DNA from: Sclerurus mexicanus
Taxonomy: Eukaryota > Chordata > Aves > Passeriformes > Furnariidae
Direction of reading: 5' to 3'
Assembly (NCBI GenBank): GCA_013396755.1
Contig: VWZF01003908.1
Coordinates: 339,604 to 403,603, forward strand
DNA length: 64,000 nt
Numbering within the stretch: position 1 is the first letter of the stretch; every line of letters begins with the position of its first letter. The notes beneath the pieces were generated by a model. It worked only from the letters and a program-made list of their open reading frames with translations. It searched no databases and had not been told where the DNA came from. Position numbers and translations under genes: made by a program. Shown in pieces: positions 50,858 to 61,896 of the stretch.

Positions 50858-52439
50858 CTGAAAGGGAGGAAATGCAGCGAGTTCATCTCAAGTCCAAGGC
50901 ATGGCCTGGGAGAGAGGGGATACTTTTTATTAAACTCTAGTTGGCAGGGATTGGAGGGAAACACAGCTTTCAGGAACTCTAGTCATTCTTCAGCTCAGAC
51001 ATTGACCACTCCAGATGGGCCTTTCTCTAGATTGTTCCACTGGAAAAATATCTCCTGTCAACAGCCTCTCACTTCTCCCAGGCTTGTCCCATGACTAACA
51101 CGTGGGACTGCACATGCACACACAAATTTCTCTCTGGAGGAAATCTGCTTTTTTAGAGCTCTTACTTTCTTTTTGCTGCCAGGACAGAAAAGGCTGCACT
51201 GGCCAGAGGACCAAGAATGGAAGTCATATGCTCTGAACAAATCCCATTGACACCAACAAGCATGTGCAGCCACGACTCAAACTTCAGCTCTCAGACCCCG
51301 CATCCTCTCACCCAGACCACTGAAGCTCACTCTTCTGTATTTCAGACCAGCTAAATATGCTCCAGGTGCTCTGCATCTGACATCTTGCCCCAGTCAGCCC
51401 CACACCCATAAGCACTGCATGGACTAACTACCTAAAGCACCTGGAGGGCAACTTCTCCTCTGACAATCAAGGCCTGGAAGATTTTTTTGTCTCCCCATTA
51501 GTTTCAGGAGGAATTAAGAAGAATGAGTTTGCTCACTTAGTTGGCTGCCTTCTAAAGTTTGCTGGGATGAATCCCCCTCAGACTCAACGTTGGTGCCCTT
51601 GCAACATCTGAGTTAAACATTCAAAGTAGCTGCTGTACAGGACATACCCTTACCCAAAGGAACTGTGTCACTCAAGGAGGTGCAATTCCCTCCTTCACGT
51701 GCTTCTGAAGACTTGAATGAGCAGGACTTTTCAAACCAGGGGTTGTCATTTAAACAAGTATTAATTGCAGGCCAGCAACACCCTGAAATTCCCTGGGGCT
51801 CTTGTGCAAACTCACTCTGCCATCCCAAATTTGATGCAAATGTTGTGGTGGATTTGTCCAGCAGGACTGATTCTGGATCAGGTGTGAGGTAGCTGATACT
51901 CAGGCAGAAGAGGCAACAGTCCCTCTTCTTCTCTTTTTCCATCATCTCCATCAGAGCAGTCTGAGCCCTCAGCCAGGAGTCAGGAAAGCCTCTTGCCCAG
52001 GAGGAGACACAGCCCTGTGTTTGCCACTGGAGGAACTTCACGCACTCACCGTGTCCTATGGAAACACCGTCCTTCCTTCCTATTGAAGGTTGGCCAATGA
52101 GAAGGAAAGAGCTCGAGACTGATGGCGGGAGAACAGAGTGAGGTTCATGTTCACCAGCTCGAGCACAAACAACTGAGCCCACCTCTTTGCCAAGAATCAA
52201 AGAGGAAAATCTGGCTCAGCTACTGTCAATAGCAAACCTCGCCAGGTGTCTGCACAACCAGATTATTTTGCTATTTCCTTGTCTTTTAGCATACTTTTTT
52301 CCAAAGGCCATTTGTTTGTTTGCCATTTCTGCCTCATTCAGCCCCAAATCACTCACAAAGACCCTATCACCCCTACGCTCGTCCCCACAGGCACTCCCAT
52401 TAAATCAGAACCATATTTAGCACATAAACAGGCCTTTGC

Positions 52440-52700
52440 GCCTTTTTTTTTGTCACGCACTTAAGATTTCAAAGAGAAGGGTAAACAAACAATCTCTTTG
52501 GGTCAATTTGCCATTTGAGCCATTCTCTAGCAATAAAACAGAGGCACATTTTGTAATTAAGAGCCCTGAATAATTACACAACCAGCTGTGTATTTTGCAA
52601 AGAAACGGCCTATCGGTTTCCACTGGCGAGGTGGTGACTCTTCTATAATGAATAATAGGCATTATTCAACATTCTGAATGTTCCTGAAGCACAGTAAATG
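52440..52700. promoter_or_regulatory. Candidate intronic enhancer (NKX, forkhead, homeodomain motifs)
   Basis: CACTTAAG (52458-52465, an NKX2-5 type site), a strong forkhead motif GTAAACAAACA (52481-52491), and homeodomain cores in TGTAATTAAG (about 52552-52561) and GAATAATTAC. AT-rich, repeat-free block in intron 6. Inference only. Confidence 0.3.
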
Positions 52701-53029
52701 TACGAGTTGTCCTCCCTTGCCGACCCCAATGGCAATATTTGCTTGCATAAGTGAAGTCCTTCACTGAGCGAGGATTTACAGTATTGGCACCAGCACACAA
52801 ATGTACAAAGGGCCGGATTCATCCCAACCTAACCGAAGGCATTTTAACCAAGGCGCCTGCACTGGGAACCTCGTCTCCCAGCGTTCCTGCTGGAATCAGT
52901 GGAGGGAGATGGGGACTGCCAGAGGGCACTGGGGCTCTGAGGTGGGTAGCATTGCCTTCACGGGTCCCCAGCACTCTCCATTCACTGGGGAAGGAGGCTT
53001 AGCCCCTAATTTAAGGGCCTCAGATGAAT

Positions 53030-53200
53030 GCCCTGTTTGATTAATCAAGCTTTTAATCACCCATGAAATATCAGACGAAATATCAAAAGGGACCTCGATC
53101 GTGCAAATATGTTGCTTTATGAGTAGAGAAGTCTCCTAACTGGCATGAGGAATACACAAACAAAGGTATTAATGGACATGTTGTGGCAGACAACTCCGAG
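53030..53200. promoter_or_regulatory. Candidate intronic element around a 12-bp homeodomain palindrome
   Basis: TTGATTAATCAA at 53037-53048 is a perfect palindrome containing back-to-back GATTA cores. It is followed by TTTTAATCAC and two GAAATATCA units. Repeat-free. Inference only. Confidence 0.25.
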
Positions 53201-56200
53201 TGAAATCATGGCTTTCAGCCTCCTTAAAATTAGGGATCTGCTGGATTGAAGGCATCTAGAAACCAGGGACTCCAGAAGGTTTTGAATTGCTTCTCAGATC
53301 TTTGGTGTGCTTCAGATGGATTGGAGTACTAGAACAGTTTCTCAAGATGATAATCCATCATCAGCCCCAGCACAAAGCCAGAAGACCAAGCCAGATTTTA
53401 CAAAACAGTACAAAACAAAATAGAAAATAAAGTTAGTGAATCCCTGCTTTAGAAAACAACCCGTGGAAGGTATTTTGTTTGGCCGGTTTTTGTCTGACTT
53501 CCAAACTATTTCAGAGGTGGAAAAGCAAACGCATGGGTGGAAATAGCCTTCTTCTGGATCAACTTTGCCATAGTGAAACTCAGTTTAATTGACTGTAATT
53601 CATGGAGGGGAGGGGGGAGAAAAGCTGTCAGAAAGTGAAATGACAATTACATCATGAAAAATAATTAAAAAAAAAATTACATCTTGCGAGGTCATTAAGA
53701 CAGAGCGCTCAGGGCTAAATTATATAACACAGACTCAATTAAACTGTAGGGCTTTGTTTACGTATTTGTTACTGAGAGAAACCAGTGGCAGAGCTCGCTC
53801 TGACCACTGATTTCTGAAGCTGTCACAGACCCTTTGAGACAATTTTCCAGGGTGAAGCCTCCCAGATCTACACTTTTCAGGGCTTGTCTGACCTATGGGT
53901 TCATCTTCACTTTAACGGGAAGCGACAGTTCCCAGTGAAATCTCAGTGCTGCTCCCCTGCACTCCTTTCTCTGGGCTAACTGACCACAGAAGACTTTGGC
54001 TGAGATATTTCTAATGGCATCGTGAGCACGATAAAATTTAGCTTTGCATCTAGTTAGATCAAGGAAAAACACTTAGATTAAAAAAAAAAAATACAGACAT
54101 GTATTTATATGGGTATTTGTGCCTAAGGGCTCATGAATATCATTACGGGCAGGATCAAAACTACAACTTAGTATTGATTTTTTTGTCAAGAACTTGCCAT
54201 AATAAGATTTTTCTCAATTGTTGCTCACTTCAGAAGTTAATAAAGTTAAAACTTTCTTAGGGATGACATGTTCCTTACCAGGTGTATGCTCTGGGCTCCC
54301 TTTTATTTACTTGTTTTCCTATCAACATTTCTTTTAGCGCTTCAGCTAAGGGAAAAAACACCACCCTGACTTGTTTGGGCTCTTCTGAAACCGTCCTTAA
54401 GGTTGGGTATTCTGGAAAAGGGACTTCAGGTTCCACAAGGGATGGGAATCCTCAGTTTCTAAGCTGTCTTTTAGTCAGCAACTGCTCCACTTGGAGAATT
54501 TAAAAGTCTGGGTGGGGAAAAAAATTTAGTGACAAAGAGGTCAAGGTGGTCACCCTTGAGCAGAACACACATGGACCTCCCTATGCTGTGGGGGTATGTG
54601 ATGTCCCTGCCCTGCAGGTGGCCACGGTCCTGCTTGAAGTGACAGAGAGGAGCCAGGGCCACCCCTGCCACCACTGCAACTCTCTGTGCTGAGAGCCATG
54701 GCAGGCTGGGCTTCGGGCTGGAAAGCACAGAGCCTTTTTCTTTTACACTTTCACATAGCCCAGGTGGAAACCAAGTCCGGGTGGAGGAGGAAGCCAAACC
54801 AGAGAAGCGGGAAGGAAAGAAATAGATGAAGACAAGGTGCATGAGACAAGGTGCTGAGATTACGGACATCTGGCTGGGCAAAACGGGAGCTGGATGGGCA
54901 GCTAGGACTTGGAACCCAAGGTAAAGACCAGGGGAAGGTGGCGGGAGGGGGGTGCTGGTAGGGGGGGAGAAGATGCTGAACCCAGTGAAGCCAGTGAAGG
55001 AAATGGGAGGGACTGAGAGGCTGGTCAGAGGTACTGGTGTGAGACAGAGGAGCTCATTGAGAAGGCTGTTGGCTGAACTGGGAGACAAGAACAGAGGATG
55101 AGAAGAGACAGACCTTGCACAGTGTTCTGGGGGAAGGAGGTGGATCAGCAAGCAAGAGTGACACTGGAGAAAAAGTGGCTTTTCTGAGCTTGGGAAGGGC
55201 TGGATTGAGGAACAAAAGGGTCCTGGGGCTGGCAGGGAGGCAGGAACAAGACTGAGGGCAGAGGGGCAGGGGCAGACAAGGCTGGTGGAGGACACAAGAC
55301 CTCTCGAAGGAAGTGCTCTCCTACCAAGGCCTGGAATGGGACTGAATGTTTGAGAGCAGAGATGTGAGGAGCCCCAGAGAGGGTCAGTGAGAGATAAGCA
55401 GCTCACTGCCATCCTAGAGTGACTGAGGGCTGCACAGAAGCCACCAGTTCTGGCAAGGAGGAGAAGATACACGGTCTCATCTCATCTGGCCCCAGAGAAC
55501 CCTGTCTCTCTCTAGGGAGACCCCCCCTCCCTTCAGAGAAGGGTCCTGAGTAAAGACTGGGCTGTTCCTTTCACCCGTGGAGGTGGGAAGACACAGGACC
55601 AATGACCCCAGGCTGGGCATGAAGAGCTTGAGGGACTGGACCTGGAACCCCATGGGATGCCAGCCTGGCCACCACACTGGTGGCCTCTGCTGAAGTGATA
55701 GAAGTGGCCACCTGCAACCAGAGACAATGAGAACTGAGTTCTCAAGAGAAAACAACCCAAGCCTGAGGACCCGCTCTCCTCCTCCAGCAGCTACACCCAC
55801 ACAGCCCTACAGTTATCTCAGTTATCTTGGCAGAGCACCAAGAGGCCGTATGTTCAGAGGACGTGCTGCACAAGCAGCTCTCCAGAACTCAGCAGGATGG
55901 AGCACCAGTTGTCTTGGTCATCTTATCAACACGATTTTAACACAGGGTTTTCCTAAAGGCAGGATGAACCTACGTATTCAGAAAGCTCGCCAGCTCTCGG
56001 GGAATGTATCCCATCAGTCTTCAGCCATGCCCTTTCCTGGTCCTCTGCTTTGCTCTGTTGCATGTAGCATTTCTGGGTGCCTGTGGCATCCCAGCTTGGG
56101 GTTAACATTTCCTTAAAACTATTTTGGCTACCAAGAATGTTAAATAACTTAGGGGAGAAAAAAAAAAATCGGCATAAAACTGGATATCCAGAGGGGGAGA

Positions 56201-57551
56201 ACCAATATAAAGCCCAAGTCCAACTAACGGGGAAAGTTGGTTGTAAAAATTAATGAGAATAATTGTTGTGAATTCTTGCTTTTGAAAGAACTCTCAAGAG
56301 GGCAGAACCTTAATTATTTCTGTCTATTAGGGTTCATTTCCTGGTCCTAAGCAGAGAGCTAGTACCTAATAAATACAAGCTAGTAACACAATGATTTAAG
56401 CTACAGCAAAATGGTACTTAACTGCAGGGGAAGTTAATATTTGGGAATCAACCTGATTGCAAGCACCCATTGTGTAAATGGCAAGGAAATGAAATGTGCA
56501 TGTGACCTATTTTAACACCTTGATATTTCTGGGGTATTTTTCAGGGTTGCAGAGATGGGGGAGGTGGTCAATGGAGCTGCTGACAACAGCACTGAAAACT
56601 TTACCAAAACTCCCTTCGTAGCTTAAGCCTCTTTCTGGGGAGTAGGGCTGGGGAGAGGGAGATCCCAGGGTGCTTAAATATCTTTTCAGGCTGTCTAAAA
56701 TATCAGGGGAAATAAGCACAAGCCCTACATTGAGACTGCAGCTGTGCTATTGAAATAAGTTGACCGATCTGGAATCAGGCAAGTATTTCTATAAGCTGTG
56801 TAAGCATAGACTCAAATGCATTTGTGGGCGAGTCACACAATGAGCACTGTAATATAATTCAACTATAACATAGCTCTTGAAACCTAAAACACATGCATGT
56901 GTGAATTTGCCTATATATATATGTGTGTGCGAAATACATGGGTGTATAAAAATTGAGTGTAAAATATGTTGGAATCTACGAAATGCGTGATTGTGTGGAT
57001 GGGAGTTTGCAGAGAGTATATGCTACAGGTGATGGATGGAAGTGAGAGAGAAAACGGCTGTAAATAGGAAAAATTAGGCAGTGCATTGACAGCAAGATGT
57101 GGGGATGGACAGGCAGACCCTCCCTGGGGGGAGTTTGATGCCACAGACATGGACTGGTGGGACTGCAAACATTTATGGCAGCAAGAAATGCAGGCATGCA
57201 AATGCGACATGAAAATACAGTTCGCCAAGCAACATCTCAGCTGTGAACGCTGAGCTCGCGTTTCTGCCAGTGGAAAAGACCCCACTTGCCACCCAGCTCA
57301 GCTGGAGGATGTTACTCCTCGAGCACATCCAGTTTCTGAAGCTGCCCCAGTATCATTCTCCATCTGCAATGGGGCAAGCTCCAAATTTTATTCCCTTCCC
57401 TGGAGGGAGATGCCATTTAGGGTAGATCATTGCCTCGTTTATTTCTGTGGCTCTATCTTTCTCAGTTGGGTCTTTATCTTGGGGTTACAGCCACTACTCT
57501 TTCTTGGTTCCCCCAATGATTCAGTGCAGCAAGAGGAGGAATGTGTGTGTC

Positions 57552-57569
57552 GGGGGGGGGGGGGGGGGG
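57552..57569 (+). repeat. 18-G homopolymer in a TG-rich patch
   Basis: Eighteen consecutive G, flanked by GTGTGTGTC on the left and about 130 bases rich in GTGTG on the right. The RNA of TBX5 would carry C18 and CA-rich sequence here. Sequence length may be an assembly estimate. Confidence 0.9.
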
Positions 57570-59097
57570 AAGAAGGGAAGAGGGATGTAAGAGTATGTAA
57601 AACGTGTAGGGGGTGTGTAAAATATGTCGTGGTGTCTGTGTGTGGGTGCATGTGTCTGCTGGGACGTGAGTGTGTGTGTCTGTAGGGATTCCTGCCTTTG
57701 TCAGTGCCTATGTTTTGACAGAGACAGATACGCAGATGTCATTTCTTATCAAACAGATGTTGTTGATTTACAATCAAATATTCCTGCTCCTCCTAATATG
57801 GCATTTTTCCCAAACTACTGTGCTTACATGTTTCTGCTTTGCTTTTGTTTTATTTGCATGATAATTTCTTTCGCTGTAAAACAGCCCTATTTTTCTTCAA
57901 AGGAAAGCAGTTAAATTCAGTTCTGTGCTCTCATCGAGAAAATGCCTTTAAAGCAGGCAGTGTGTCCTGTTTTATTAACTCCCAGTTCTATTAATATTAT
58001 ATTCTTTCTCCGAATCCATCAAGCAGAAGTTAAACTTGATTTTATAGCATCCACAGCAGAGTTATAATTTAAGGCATAATTTGGCAAGGACTCAATTTGG
58101 ATTCAGCTTGCTTGTCCTGGCCGTGCCAACAGCTCCTATTTTAAAGGGCAGGGAAGTATTTTCTTTTCTCCCTAGTTACGGTGAAACACTCTTTCTTCTC
58201 CAGCCCAGCTCCACTCTCTGCATCTCACTTGCCAGCTGATGGATGAAGGAAACACAATTGTTTCACACAGGTTTAGGAACTTCCTACTTGACATCACCAG
58301 GAAAGCATCCAGAATTTTTTTTTTGGAGTGCTAAATGACTTTTCTCCATTTGCAAAACAATTATTTCCCTCTACCTAGTGCAAAGGAGCCACCCTACCTG
58401 CCCATAAGCACGAGTAAAATCTTGTAGTGAGCACTTTCTATGTGATTAAGCAAGGAATTTGCTTTTTTTGCTGAAGGAAAATTGACTTTTTGTGGGGATC
58501 TGCCCTGGAGAGGGTCTGCAGGCAGTGGCAAATGGCAGTTGGTGAAAGACATCCCTAATACACCTGTGGAGAACTACCCCAGCCCTGAGCCTTCCTCCTC
58601 CTCCCTTGCTGGATGGGGAAGCCCAAAGTCAAGCAGGGAAGGGGGAATGGGTTCTCCCCCAGCAGAGCAGCTGCAGCACCCCAAGAAAACACTTATTCCA
58701 TCCAACTCTTTTCTATTCCACCGGAAGACAAACCTCTTCCATTATTTTTGTGCTTTGTTTGCCTGGGCAGGCAGGGAGCTGATCTCAGGCTCAGAGCCTC
58801 CCTTTCCTTCCCGGGCCTCCCGCCTGCCGAGTCCGCAGCCCCCCGCGCCCTCCCCGCAGTGCCGCCCGCGCCCAGCCGGGTTATCAGCCCCCGGCCGTGG
58901 AGGGGAGCGCCGGGCTCTCTCCTCCAGATTAGGAGCCTTTGACCCATGGGGAGGGGGGAAGATAAAGCCAACTTCCTCGGTTGGTCGTCTCCATCTGAGC
59001 AAACCATCCTGTTGAGCTAATTCCCCCTCGGCTCGCCCTGAGCCCCGTCTTTAGATGTTTTGTGTGGCCAGGAATAACAGAAGGGATGGGGATGGGT

Positions 59098-59337
59098 GTG
59101 TGAAGAGAGGAAAGGGGGGAAAGAGAAAGGAGAAGGGAGTGAAAAAGAAAGGAGAAGGGGGAAAGGAGAAAGAAAAGGAGGGGAAAGGGAAAAAGGAAAG
59201 GAGAAGAAAGAAGAAAAAGGACAAGGGGATAAGAAAAAGGAGAAGAGGGAAAGAAGGAGAAAGGAGAAAAGGAGAGGGAGAAGGGGAAAAGCAAAAGGGG
59301 GAAGAAGGGATGGAATGAGAAGGGGGGCAGGAAAGGG
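59098..59337. repeat. Polypurine/polypyrimidine tract, about 240 bp
   Basis: The plus strand is almost entirely G and A (GGAGAAAGG-like units), with only a handful of pyrimidines. It begins about 85 bases inside intron 6 from the exon 6 donor. The TBX5 pre-mRNA is therefore a long C/U tract. No perfect period is visible. The long Ser/Phe/Leu/Pro-rich and Lys/Glu-rich open frames over it are composition artefacts. Confidence 0.95.
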
Positions 59338-59421
59338 AGCCGAGGCTCTCAGGAGGAGCAGCGGGAAGAGGGAAGGAGCAGGACGCGGTTTGCCGGGGCG
59401 GGGGCCGGCCCAACCCCTCAC

Positions 59422-59574
59422 CTTGTGGTTTTGGTAGGAGGTGACGGCGATGAAGGCGGTCTCCGGGAAGACGTGGGTGCAGAAGGCGGTGTTCTTGGAG
59501 CCGAAGCCGTTGTTCTCGTCCGCTTTCACGATGTGAAGCCGGGGCTGGTACTTGTGCATGGAGTTCAGGATGAT
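59422..59574 (-). CDS. TBX5: TBX5 exon 6 (T-box core)
   Basis: This 153-base exon encodes exactly 51 residues, from IILNSMHKYQPRLHIV through the NTAFCTHVFPETAFIAV block to TSYQNHK. It is phase 0 at both ends. The acceptor is CCCTTGCCCAG and the donor is AAG|GTGAGG. The FPETAFIAVTSYQN block is a hallmark of T-box barrels and matches human TBX5 residue for residue by eye. Directly downstream in the transcript lies a long polypyrimidine tract (positions 59098-59337 on this strand's complement) with no stop codon in the exon's frame until 59017-59019. Retained intron would therefore add 134 residues. That extension does not resemble a known domain and is treated as intron. Confidence 0.97.
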
Positions 59575-60339
59575 CTGGGCAAGGGGAGAAGGACAGAACA
59601 TCCCGTGGGAATGGAGAGGGTACAGCGCGGCGGAACCCTCACTGACCGGGGAAGGGAAGGAGTGGAGAAGAGGGATCCCTTTCCCAAAAAATCTTCACCC
59701 TCTTCAGAACTCCGCCCGAAGGGTTGATTTAAATGCTGGGGTAGGGGAACATACCTCTGCATAAAACCCCTCACCCAAGGAGCCCATCAGGGCAGGGCGA
59801 TGCTGTGAGAGGTGACTCCTTACCCAGTACCCCCCACCCCAGCTCTGGGTTACGCTGTTTATTCCCCCACGCGCCCAAGGGGTCCGAAGATGCTCCCCCA
59901 ACGCGTGTTGGCATGCTAAACCTGTTGCTGAAGGGGTGGTGGGTTTTCGTCTTTCCAGGCCCTTCACAGTCCCCCAAAACCTCCCCGCTCACCACCAGGA
60001 TGGCCCGGACATCACAACCTCCGCATACCCCAGGGGGCCAAAGAGTCAAGAAAGAGCAAGGGAAGAGGAAGGCTGGAGGGATTTAGGGACACATCTCCCC
60101 CCGTCAGCCACCCGCAGAGGGTGGGAGGAAGAGGAGGGTGACAGAGGCGATGGGGGGGTGACGCTCTATGTTCAAGATAAAAAGCGGTCCCTGCTCGGTA
60201 CCGGGTTAATCTCGGGAGAAAATGGGGGGACCGAGGAGGGGGAAGAACGGCGACGGGGGGCCGGTCGGTCACGATAATGACTGCTGGACCCTGGCGACAG
60301 CGAGACGCAGCGCGTCCCGCCGCCGCCTCCCCCGTCCCG

Positions 60340-60445
60340 GGGGTTTAAGCAAATTGCTTTGACATCCAGGAAAGTCGTAGACATCAACGGTGAACGATCT
60401 AATGGTTTTTAATTTCATTACAGCGACTCTAATTGAGAGGCTCCT
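60340..60445. promoter_or_regulatory. Candidate conserved element, homeodomain cluster in intron 5
   Basis: TAATGG (60400-60405), TAAT (60410-60413), ATTA (60417-60420) and TAATTG (60430-60435) place four homeodomain cores in 36 bases. They are embedded in AT-rich sequence directly beside a CpG-rich stretch (60180-60350). The abrupt base-composition change and lack of repeats suggest constraint. Not aligned, so inference. Confidence 0.35.
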
Positions 60446-61047
60446 GGCGCAGCTCCTCCTCTGAAGTCCCTTATTGTCCCCTCAGCGTCTTCGGTTTGTT
60501 TAGAGGGACTTTTTCCCCACAGCCGCCTGTTCCCAGCGGGGATGCCTGGCCCCGTCCCCTCGGGCCGGATCCCCCCCTTCTCCAGGACTGCCCCCCAAAT
60601 GCACCCCGAGGGGTGGGATGGGTCCCACTGGCTGAGCTGCTCCCCTCCCTCTTCCCGGAGCCGGTGGAGTAGGGAAAAATCCTGATCGCTGGAAAGCACC
60701 TCTTGCAAACCGCTCTGCCTCAAGTCCAAGGTAAAATTAAAATAAACTCAAAATTATAAAATGGAAAGGGAAATCAACTCCCCAACTAGAGGTGCAAAGG
60801 AGCGCTTGTAAAAGGATGCTTAGCTTTGTGTGGGTCGGGGGCTCGGCTAGTTGCTCTCCCCAGCCCCCCTACTCACTTCTTAGCGAACACGTGGACAAGA
60901 ATTTAATAGCACAAAATTTATCGTTAAAAAGCAAAGGAAAAAAAAAACAAACTTGGGAAAAAATGAAACTGAAGTGTTGAAAAGAAACTGGAGAAAAATA
61001 CGCTCTTGGAAAGGGATGGTGGGATCTGGATTCACATACCCACTCAA

Positions 61048-61108
61048 TTATATATATATATTTTTATAGATATATATACATATTATTCATACATGCACAT
61101 ATATATTT
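61048..61108. repeat. AT-rich simple repeat
   Basis: TATATATATA stretches broken by TTTTTATAGA and CATACATGCA in intron 5. Confidence 0.85.
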
Positions 61109-61369
61109 GCTCAGAGGAACTCGCATCTTTGGAGACCTTCGAAGGGGGGCTGTTCCTGGCTGCAGAATTCACACAAGCTTTCATGGCCCCACGAGTCTCG
61201 CAAAGACCTTTTTACGTCCAAGAAGTTCTAGCGGGACTTCAGTTTTTGTTATTGTCTTGAATTATTGTTCCTTTTCCTTTTATTTTTTTGTTTTTTATCG
61301 AGGGATCCACCTGGGTTTAGGTCCCTCCAATAATTATGCCTGATTGATTTTACCTTTTAGGCAAATTTC

Positions 61370-61500
61370 CGGAGCAGATTTTTAATGATCCCAGACTCCC
61401 CATGCAATTAAGACCAGGTAGCCACATATTCAATTAAGCCGGGCGAGTTTCACCCACTCGCGAACTCCAGCCCCCGGGATCTGCAATCAATTCCCACACA
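61370..61500. promoter_or_regulatory. Candidate element with paired CAATTAAG motifs
   Basis: CAATTAAG occurs at 61405-61412 and 61431-61438, same orientation, 26 bases apart, with TTTAATGAT at 61381-61389. It lies in intron 5, 250-380 bases left of exon 5. Inference only. Confidence 0.25.
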
Positions 61501-61748
61501 GTGTGGTGAAATAACCCGGTTTTAAGGTTTATACTTCTGTTTTTGAGGTCCCTCACTGGAATTCATCGCACTCAAGGAAGAAAATAACACCCCACCAACA
61601 CAGGGATTTGGGGGTGGGTGATAATGCCACGACCTTTGGTGGCTCTGACAGGGCTGGGGGAGACACATGTGGGTGCTGAACACGCCGTGGGAGAAGGACT
61701 GAGCGCGCGTGGGGTCTCGGGAGTCATTCTCCCACTCCTGATACTTAC

Positions 61749-61896
61749 ATGTCCGAAGGGATCGAGGTGGTTGTTGGTGAGTTTGAGCTTCTGGAAGGAG
61801 ACCAGCTGCCTCATCCAGTGGGCACCGGTGGCCGGGGAGTCGGGATGCACGTACAGCCTTCCGGGCATGGCCGGCTCTGCCTTCCCCGTTACTGAC
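61749..61896 (-). CDS. TBX5: TBX5 exon 5 (T-box core, signature 2)
   Basis: This 148-base coding exon is preceded by CCCCACGCAG and followed by a consensus donor, GTAAGT. Its first G completes the tryptophan split from exon 4, then 49 codons run from SVTGKAEP to NNHLDPFGH. It contains the T-box signature that reads YVHPDSPATGAHWM and continues RQLVSF. The LVSFQKLKL stretch is the reported CRM1-dependent export signal of TBX5 (established knowledge). All residues match the human protein as I know it. It sits 636 bases from exon 4 and 2,174 bases from exon 6. It ends on a codon boundary, so exon 6 starts in phase 0. Confidence 0.97.

Larger units (their letters stand above)
50858..59421 (-). 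other. TBX5 intron 6
   Basis: This 8,564-base intron contains, left to right: an ordinary stretch with no element recognised (50.9-52.1 kb); AT-rich, enhancer-like blocks (52.4-53.8 kb); a G/A-rich compositional island (54.53-55.75 kb); AT-rich unassigned sequence (56.1-57.0 kb); a TG-rich patch with an 18-G run (57.5-57.7 kb); a short CpG-rich patch (58815-58925); and the polypurine tract beside exon 6. I recognise no CR1 copy in it. Confidence 0.9.
59575..61748 (-). other. TBX5 intron 5
   Basis: This 2,174-base intron is richer in CpG than the rest of the window. CpG is dense at 60180-60350, directly beside an AT-rich block with four homeodomain cores (60400-60435). A second block near 61380-61500 has two CAATTAAG motifs. 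An AT dinucleotide patch lies at 61048-61108. No transposon remnant is seen, which fits selective constraint. Confidence 0.9.

Noticed and set aside
54471..55472. 333-codon open frame read as a gene nested in TBX5 intron 6
   Set aside because: Low-complexity Ser/Pro/Leu composition explained by the strand bias of the region; no domain and a second frame is also open. Kept only as a finding about the compositional island.
59017..59421. Lys/Glu/Gly-rich and Phe/Ser/Leu-rich frames over the polypurine tract as genes
   Set aside because: Pure composition artefacts on both strands of a purine tract.
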